Shown piece after piece: positions 9,601 to 15,151 of a stretch of 15,151 bases of DNA. The stretch lies in the NCBI GenBank assembly GCA_000310025.1, contig FN648559.1:146260-161410 (forward strand). Direction: 5' to 3'. Position numbers and translations under genes: made by a program. Below the pieces are notes generated by a model. It was not told the DNA's origin and ran no database searches. It saw only the letters and a list, made by a program, of their open reading frames with translations. This DNA comes from Ectocarpus siliculosus. Taxonomy: Eukaryota > Sar > Phaeophyceae > Ectocarpales > Ectocarpaceae. Position 1 is the stretch's first letter; every line of letters starts with the position of its first letter.

Positions 9601-10051
9601 TCATTCCTAGGCTACACGTGTAGGAACACACGAAAGTGTATTTGCAAATAGGGATCACACAGACAGACACATCTTGTTGCGTTGCTGCAATCGACTACAG
9701 AGGGAAATACGTGATGCTACTGGTAGTACGCAAGTATCAAGCGTTGTTGCATATCCCTGACACACGTAGCTTAGGTCGCCAAAAACACATGACAAAAAAA
9801 ATAAACAAGAAAGCAGTATTTTGTCGCGTACGAGAGAAAATACGACACCCCCCCCTTCCTTACGACCCATTTTCTCGGGAGATCAGTATCGGAGTTACTT
9901 TGCTCACAGGAAGGAGGGGATGATGATATTTTTTCCTTTGACCGCCTATCGTCCGAGCATGATGAAGTGAACATATATGCAAGGAATCGTTTTCTAAGCG
10001 TCTTCAATAACAACCGACCTTATTTCATTCCCGGATTTCCCAACTGTGTAA
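6613..10051. other. Gene-free spacer between the two retroelements
   Basis: I find no gene I can support. The frames are under about 190 codons, many lack an ATG, and none shows a known motif. The longest ATG frame read was 136 codons on the minus strand at 7703-8113, and it is unrecognised. Visible small structures are a duplicated gtgttccgatatt (about 7276-7305), an inverted CCTACG/CGTAGG around TGCATGCA (7489-7510), a 10-bp tandem cggacagcag (7851-7870), a CAG-rich run ending in G8 (about 9155-9188), and a 12-bp palindrome CTACACGTGTAG (9612-9623). Exons of a spliced gene cannot be excluded by eye. Confidence 0.5.
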
Positions 10052-10192
10052 AGAAGGAATCGTCCTCGACAGACGTTGGGGAGCGACAATACTTTCTTTA
10101 TGAACTTCGAAGGTGGTCTCCAGAAGGAATCGTCCTCGACAGACGTTGGGGAGCGACAATACTTTTCTTTATGAACTTCGAAGATGGTCTCC
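10052..10192. repeat. 70-bp tandem duplication
   Basis: Copies at 10052-10121 and 10122-10192 both begin agaaggaatcgtcctcgac and end ggtctcc. They differ by one extra T and one G/A change, so the duplication is recent. The two copies lie in different reading frames, which argues against a protein repeat. A third, diverged copy lies at 10511-10585. Confidence 0.92.
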
Positions 10193-10510
10193 ACGTTACC
10201 CCCCCCGTCTACTGTTTGCTAGGCAAGAGAAATAAGTCTTCTACGGTAACCGGCACCCTACCGGCTGGCGGCGGAGCGATTCGTTTCTTCACAAGCCCCT
10301 GTGCGTGATTACACGGGGTTGCTACCTCCACCATATCGCCATCAGAAGTTCCGAGTTCGGTAGCCAGTGCGTCTTTTTCCTGGCCCACCCACCGGTTCTC
10401 TATTTATTTCCTGTTTTTCCCTACGAAACGTTGGTGAGCAGCGGGATTTGAACCAGTGTATTTTTCAACCAAAAGCAGTCACTCTGGCATCTCATGTCGG
10501 CGCCATTGTG

Positions 10511-10585
10511 AAAGGAGGATTCGTCCTCGACAGCCGTTGGGGAGATACAGCAAATAGAATTTTTTTTGTGAAGAAGGTGGTCTCC
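10511..10585. repeat. Diverged third copy of the 70-bp repeat
   Basis: It shares the tcgtcctcgacag-ccgttggggag core and the closing aaggtggtctcc with the tandem pair at 10052-10192, but its middle has changed. Here the start forms GAGGA-TTCG-TCCTC (10515-10528), a 5-bp stem closed by a TTCG tetraloop. The tandem copies have only a 4-bp version. About 55 bases upstream lies a tRNA B-box-like GGATTTGAACC (10444-10454, reverse sense). Confidence 0.7.
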
Positions 10586-10952
10586 ACAAAATTCAACCGG
10601 ACTTATATTTCCGAGCAGAGAGAGTGGTGCATACAGACTTCGGTTAGGCCGGACGTCGCTGCCGGCGGCCCCACAACCACCACTCGCACGGACGGATACG
10701 ACACCGCCGCACGTCCACGCATACAGGGCCACCGGTGCCAACGATCCCTTACCTTTCTCGCTTTCATACGGCGTCGTATTCTTTTCCCCATTCCCTCCTC
10801 AAAATATTCCCCACCCCCTCGCGAAGAGCGAGAGGTCACAGGATGGAATTGGTAGCGGTCGCCGAGATGGACGGAACAGTAAAAAACCAGTGATGAAATC
10901 ATATTTCAGACAGAAATGGTCGTCGTCGACCGTCGTTTCACTAGAAAATAGT

Positions 10953-11029
10953 TTACTGTTGTATTCTTATCCCTTACCCAGATCATTCGATGTAAGTATT
11001 GGATTTGGTTGGGTGAGGCCTCCTGCGCC
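10953..11029 (-). repeat. 77-bp direct repeat, outer copy (candidate B2)
   Basis: It is identical over all 77 bases to 11296-11372, and both copies end in gaggcctcctgcgcc on the plus strand. As the copy farther from the recombinase gene it would be B2 in the A1-ORFs-B1-A2-B2 scheme. The repeat is seen; the B2 role is inferred from its position after the recombinase ORF. Confidence 0.75.
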
Positions 11030-11295
11030 TGCAGGAGGGCCTCGCCACAAGTAACCCTTTGGGCTGGGTGTACCCAGGCCCAAAGTGTTTGAATGATCAG
11101 CAAGTTCATGAATATAGTAAGCATTGTGTAGGGCGGGTGGGATGGTCTCAAATATACCCCTTCTTCTCTGCTCCGGCGTATTTCGGGAGAGAAAAGGGGG
11201 ACTGAACTAGGTGGGGTCATTTTCCAACATCCTTTCTGGAATATCTGACTCTTCTCGATTTCGTTCCGAAATCTAGATGCGTCTCAAATCCGAGA
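11015..11295 (-). repeat. Hairpin-rich segment between the direct repeats (candidate A2)
   Basis: Four hairpins are readable. The first is GAGGCCTCCTG with CAGGAGGGCCTC (11015-11043, one bulge). The second is CTTTGGGC-TGGGT with ACCCA-GGCCCAAAG (11057-11085, one bulge). The third is CCCCTTCTTCTCT with AGAGAAAAGGGG (11157-11199, imperfect). The fourth is GATTTCG-TTC-CGAAATC (11257-11273, perfect). GATCATTC (10981-10988) also pairs with GAATGATC (11091-11098). If this is A2, a matching A1 should lie at the element's 5' end beyond the window. Confidence 0.6.
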
Positions 11296-11372
11296 TTACT
11301 GTTGTATTCTTATCCCTTACCCAGATCATTCGATGTAAGTATTGGATTTGGTTGGGTGAGGCCTCCTGCGCC
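11296..11372 (-). repeat. 77-bp direct repeat, inner copy (candidate B1)
   Basis: It matches 10953-11029 without a difference and lies about 105 bases past the recombinase stop codon. Unlike the outer copy it lacks the pairing arm of the GAGGCCTCCTG hairpin, because the sequences part exactly after gcgcc. Confidence 0.75.
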
Positions 11373-11477
11373 GGTCTGTGGTCCCGCCCATTACTTTCTT
11401 GTTAATTATCCGATCTGTCACATCTTATTTATTGACCACTCACGCCTCTAAGCTAGGTCTCGCCCACCCAAACTTTC

Positions 11478-12935
11478 TTATTTTTCGCGGCGAGCACACG
11501 CAGAGAAATCGCATGTGAAGTCAGCCGACAACGGCAACACGTTTGAGTCTGCGTACAGCTCGCTCCGGATCCTCTTGGAACCCGTTGCCCCCACACTAGT
11601 AGTGGCGCCAACATATCGCTTCGCTACACTCTCCGTACGCCACCCGGCAATTTTCATGATAGCGTCCATCGCCGTTCCGTCAAGCGACTGCGCTACCGAA
11701 CCTCCAACGCGGAACGAATGCATAGTGTAGCGGTGCGGCAGTCCCGCCGCTCGCAGATGCCCTTGTAGGGCAGCCGTCATCTGAACCGCCGTAAGCGGAG
11801 CACAGCCCCGAGTTCCATCCAGCAGAACGATAGGAAAAGATGTCCTTGGGACAAATCCCAGCCAATACCCTCCGCCGCACTGATGTAGGCCGTAACATTG
11901 CTTACAGCACAAATAGACGGGCAAGCGACGTCCGGACGCACGACCACGGCATCAACGGAGTCGCGGAGGGTCTTGCCGAATTGGAAGTTGAAAATCAGAC
12001 CCTGCCCCGCGGGCAACCGCAGAACTTGCGATCCCATAGTGAAGGAGAGATCATGGCCTCGCCGCATGGAGGCGAACGCCAGCGAAAAACAAAGCGACGT
12101 CCCTGGTGAGCTCAATACGTTCCGCCAATGAGGACGCAGTCTGCGCGCGAGAGCGCATGTCCCTCAACAGATCGATGAGGACGTGCGGTAACATAGCCTC
12201 TGCCTGGTTGACAGCGACACCCACACGTTTTTGTTCCTCCCCCGTGAAGACGAGGTAGGAGTCGACGAGAGGACTACAACAGGGGTTGCCCGAGCGCGTG
12301 GCAGGGTCCCAGCTGCTGTCTTTTCCCAACTGTTCTTGCATCGCCATCTTCAGCTTGGACACGATCCCTTTCTGCATGGACGCGGCAGCATACCGCTTAG
12401 CACATGGCGAGTTTGGAAGGCAATCGCGGCCGTGAGTCGTACCGACACCAGGGCATGCCCTGTCGTGCACCCACTTGGTACCACTACCTTGTGTGTCCAA
12501 GAAGCAGAGATAGTCAAACACGTCTCGGTCCGACGCCTGCTTCCAACCCCGACGTTGTTGAGTCGCCGAAAGTATGAAAGCGTCGAACCCGTCCGCTACG
12601 GCGCACTTACGCTGTTGAGCACGACGGTTAGACGCGGCCGAGAGGACCTGATCACCCCGAGCGCGCAGCGCGTCGAAATCGATCAACACCCGAGCCGCTT
12701 GGGGGTCACGCGGTACCGGACGCCCGCGGGCAGGCTGAACACCGCAGGACCAACAATAGTTGTAATGTCCCACGTTTTCCGTCTGGCACGACGAACACGC
12801 GACAAACTGGACACAGCCGCCCGGAGGCAGGGTGGGGACCTGTGAGACGAAGCACAAGCCATCCACAAGCCAAAGGGAGGGAACTGGGCAAGATGGACGA
12901 GAGTCGCATGCTGCATTACAAGGTACCGGTGTCAA
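11478..12935 (-). pseudogene. Tyrosine recombinase ORF with N-terminal zinc ribbon, two frameshifts
   Basis: The enzyme would join the circular DIRS DNA to the genome through a 3'-phosphotyrosine bond. The first frame gives CX2C-X10-CX2C (12797 down to 12744), a zinc ribbon, then a helical stretch likely to be the core-binding domain. The catalytic part has the first Arg in MRRGHDL (codons 12059-12064), then HSFR (His 11718-11720, Arg 11709-11711), a GW, and the nucleophile Tyr in KRYVG (11613-11615). The R-HxxR-W-Y set is therefore complete. The frame shifts by an extra base near 12077 and by a missing base near 11831-11838; the two changes compensate. It stops at TAA 11478. The start is unclear: TGA lies at 12936-12938 and no in-frame ATG precedes the zinc ribbon. 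A splice acceptor or a frame change upstream may supply it. Confidence 0.9.
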
Positions 12936-12944
12936 TCAAAGAGA

Positions 12945-12963
12945 TTTTTTTTTTTTTTTTTTT
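12945..12963. repeat. 19-base T/A homopolymer between the two element ORFs
   Basis: T19 on the plus strand, A19 in the element's sense, lies in the roughly 45-base gap between the stop of the RT-RNase H reading (12980) and the start region of the recombinase frame. It could be slippery for polymerase or ribosome, or a trace of retroposition, but it lies after the upstream stop codon, so simple ribosomal frameshifting is not supported. Its true length is uncertain. Confidence 0.8.
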
Positions 12964-12979
12964 GAAGAGCGGCGGCCAC

Positions 12980-13507
12980 CTAAGAACAAGAACCAAAATC
13001 AACCTCGTAAGCTACCATGGACCACCTCGGGTACTTCCACTCTTTCAGGGACCCATCTGGGCAGGGCCACTGGAAATATCCCCCCGCATTAGGCGGGGAA
13101 ATCAGCAAAGACCGTACTGCCGCCTGCTGCACTCGAGGGAACCAGTAAGACCTAGAACCCGGTACAACAATAACCGCATGCGCGTGGCACTCCGCAAGGT
13201 GTTGCACTACGTGGCCCGCCATCACCGGCGGCGGGAAACAATAACCGAATGCTCGATCCAGAGAACCTGGGCGCAACGACACGTCTTGGGCGAAAACATC
13301 TACACCCGATGAACCCTCGCAATCATAGCGCGAGAAAAACGGCAGAACAACGTCCGACTCCGGGATACGTTGAGCCGAAGCGTCGGAGGCCATGAGGTCG
13401 ATAGTAAACGGCCCCATGTCTGCCCAGAGAGCCTGAAAGGCCGCCGGGTTGAGCCTGATGATGCCCTCACGCGAAGGGCGAGAGATATCATCAGCGACGA
13501 CATTGGC
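12980..13507 (-). pseudogene. Methyltransferase-like C-terminal segment of the DIRS-like polyprotein
   Basis: After the RNase H the third frame continues to TGA at 12980. It shows FTIDLMAS, then a Phe/Ser/Arg-containing stretch, GVDVFAQ, YCFPPP (13226-13243) and IVVPGSRSYWFP. DIRS-type elements carry a domain here related to phage N6-adenine methyltransferases (Dam type), with an FDLDxxAS-like opening, an NPPY-like motif and a wf/P-rich close. FPPP stands where NPPY is expected, so activity is doubtful. The match is by motif order only. It could instead be the conserved linker found after RNase H in many DIRS and Ngaro proteins. The segment belongs to the same protein as the RT. Confidence 0.5.
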
Positions 13508-13860
13508 AGCGCGACGGGACCCATTTGAGGGACAGCATAAACTCATACTCGACTTGTAGCTCGAACAAACGAACAAGAAGTGCGTGCGTTTCTGGGTCGC
13601 GCGCTCGCCCCCTGTTGAAAGATCCACACACCGCGGTGTTGTCGACGTCGATGAGCACGTGCGCCCGCTGCAAGGAAGCCGGAAAGCGCGCACAGAATAG
13701 GCGCAACAAGTGGTACAACGCAAACATCTCTTTCTTGTTAATATGTTTGTGTAGCCAATCGTCGGGGAACACGCCACCTGCGCGGTATTGAGCTCCCTTA
13801 ATGTTAATAGCACCACCCCAGCCAAGGGAAGACGCGTCTGATGATCCGTCGATTTTGACG
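13470..13860 (-). pseudogene. RNase H domain of the DIRS-like element
   Basis: It degrades the RNA strand during reverse transcription. The four acidic residues are all visible: Asp in KIDGSSDASSLGWGG (13848-13850), Glu in KKEMFALY (13728-13730), Asp in IDVDNTAV (13641-13643), and the final Asp in NVVADDIS (13490-13492). The SLGWGG, DN-N-G and WVPSR phrases are typical of DIRS-order RNase H. The frame changes by one extra base at 13508, between WVPSR and the ANVVADD phrase, so the last catalytic residue lies in the next frame. Without that base the domain would be complete. Confidence 0.92.
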
Positions 13861-15151
13861 ATGAGGTGGCTCGCTCGCTGCCACGGCCCTTCGTGTGAAG
13901 AAGCCGTCAGCGACAGCCACTTCTGGAATTCTTGCCGTAGATCCGCGTAAGCATCACGTGTCAGATCGATCTGACGCTGGTTGGTTTTGTCCATCGCGGA
14001 AAGGACGGCAAACATGGCATGCGTCCAAAGCGACGCCGGCCGAATCGCCACCGTCATGCTCATGCACTTACCCGCAACGCGCTGCAGCGTTCGGTAGGAC
14101 ACTCCCCCATCGGCCAGAGCTGTCTGCAGTAAGCCATGCAGCTTGTCCAGCTTCTCTTGCGGGATCCGGAATGTCATCGTCTCCGAATCGCAGATGATGC
14201 CGAGGTATTGTAGAGCTTTGACGGGTCGAAGCTCGCACTTCTTGAGTGACAGGAACTGTCCGCAGAAGAGCGAAGTCAGCATGGCGACGTGAGTCGCTTC
14301 CCCGGCTGCCAACCACTGATCCCGCGCCGGCCGACCATATGTGGCCAGAAAGTTGCTCCGCCAAGAATCATCGAGGTATGCGAGAGAAGGGGGCGCCTTT
14401 GGAACGCTGAAAGGCCGCCTTCGCTTCGCTGAGAGTATGGTAGACGTACGGGCTGAGGCTAAATCCGAACGGGAGGACGCACCAGCAGTAGTCGACGCCC
14501 TTGTAGGATAAGCCGAAGAGAGGCCATGACGATGGCCGCAGAAGAACATGATGAAACGCTGAGGAGTCGTCGAGTGACGTCATGTAGCATCCCGACGACG
14601 CAATGCTAGCCACGCGCGCTACCGTGTCCATGGCGAAAGGTATTTTGCGTGTGCAGCTGTTAAGCGGTCGAGCGTCATAAATAAGACGCGGTTTGGACGT
14701 CTCCACCGACAAAGCCATGATCATGCGAGGACGCACCGGACCGGTGGAGCTCTTGACGTCAGCCCACCGGGAAATGCAACCTCGGTCGAGCAAGGATTGC
14801 ATTTCCGCGTCGACGAAGTTGTCAAATTCCAGCGGCCAACGGTGGTTGGAGAAAATGCGCTGCGGGAAATGCTCAACATTGTAGGGGAGAGACGGCGACT
14901 CGCCTCGGAATTTGGGAAGCAGAAGGTCATAAAGGTCAACGCCATCCCGGATGTACGAAGTCAACGTATCTCGTAAGGGATGATCACGGAGAATGCACTC
15001 CTCCCAGAACCCAGCATGGGCTCGCACGAATCCTGGGACGAAACCCTTGGCATCCCACACGGGAGCCTGCCATGGCAAGCGACGTAATTCGCCTTCCATC
15101 GGGTCCCGGGTGACCTCGTCCAAAGTAGGAAACCCGCGAGAGGCCGTGGGA
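13861..15151 (-). pseudogene. Reverse transcriptase of the DIRS-like element, open to the right edge
   Basis: It copies the element RNA into DNA. In order it has a thumb/finger lead-in with PLEFDNF and RPRMIMALS, then motif A with SLDDSSAFHH (the two Asp codons at 14566-14571), motif B LPFGFSLSP (14449-14475) and motif C YLDD (14367-14378), followed by LSLKKCELRP and QYLGIICDS. The frame stays open through 15150, so the true start and any earlier domain are off the window. One extra base in the C5 run (G at 14389-14393 on the plus strand) moves motif C into another frame. A stop follows 17 bases after the run in the first frame. The RT continues into RNase H with no gap. Confidence 0.93.

Larger units (their letters stand above)
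10953..15151 (-). mobile_element. DIRS-like tyrosine-recombinase retrotransposon, 5' end outside the window
   Basis: Read on the minus strand, the order is RT, RNase H, a methyltransferase-like segment, tyrosine recombinase, then split direct repeats. No DDE integrase, protease or LTR is present. That set defines the DIRS order of retrotransposons. The methyltransferase-like segment favours DIRS/PAT over Ngaro, and the direct repeats favour a PAT/Ngaro-type end over DIRS1-type inverted ends. The left limit at 10953 is the outer end of the second 77-bp repeat. The right end and any upstream gag-like ORF lie beyond 15151. Four single-base frame changes break the genes. Confidence 0.88.

Noticed and set aside
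10434-10510. tRNA gene on the minus strand (GGTTCAAATCC B-box-like)
   Set aside because: The T-stem has mismatches. No A box, D arm or 5' partner for the acceptor-like TGCTCAC is found at the right distance. At most it is a tRNA-derived fragment.
10367-10855. 162-codon plus-strand frame
   Set aside because: It has a non-ATG start and includes the third 70-bp repeat copy, whose tandem relatives lie in other frames.

Overview
The window looks like repeat-rich nuclear DNA of a eukaryote. There is no operon-like packing and no convincing host gene. It carries two retroelements of eukaryotic type and long gene-free stretches with CAG/CTG microsatellites and C/G homopolymers. A stramenopile such as a brown alga would fit the recombinase wording and the CTG-rich spacers, but that is a low-confidence impression.

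Left part (1-2678): no gene I can support. It holds a C-rich tract at the start and a 67-bp tandem duplication. At 2684-6607 lies a complete LTR element of 3,924 bp. It has two 258-bp LTRs (4 substitutions between them), an AACAA target duplication on both sides, a purine tract directly before the 3' LTR, and one gag-like gene with two CCHC zinc knuckles. There is no protease, integrase, reverse transcriptase or RNase H. About 2 kb between gag and the 3' LTR is non-coding and built of diverged tandem repeats. This is the layout of a non-autonomous terminal-repeat retrotransposon with a GAG domain (TR-GAG), which would need a related autonomous element for reverse transcription and integration.

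Middle part (6613-10952): about 4.3 kb without a recognisable gene. It contains a 70-bp tandem pair and a diverged third copy about 0.3 kb further on.

Right part (10953-15151, minus strand): most of a DIRS-like tyrosine-recombinase retrotransposon, cut by the right window edge. In reading order it has a reverse transcriptase, RNase H, a methyltransferase-like segment, a zinc-ribbon plus tyrosine recombinase ORF, and then two identical 77-bp direct repeats 343 bp apart. These repeats flank a hairpin-rich segment, which fits the split-direct-repeat (B1-A2-B2) end of PAT/Ngaro-type elements. The RT would copy the RNA, and the recombinase would insert a circular DNA without a DDE integrase.

Both elements read well apart from single-base frame changes (two in gag, four in the DIRS-like genes), several of them in homopolymer runs. 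They are therefore either lightly decayed copies or intact copies with indel errors in the assembly.
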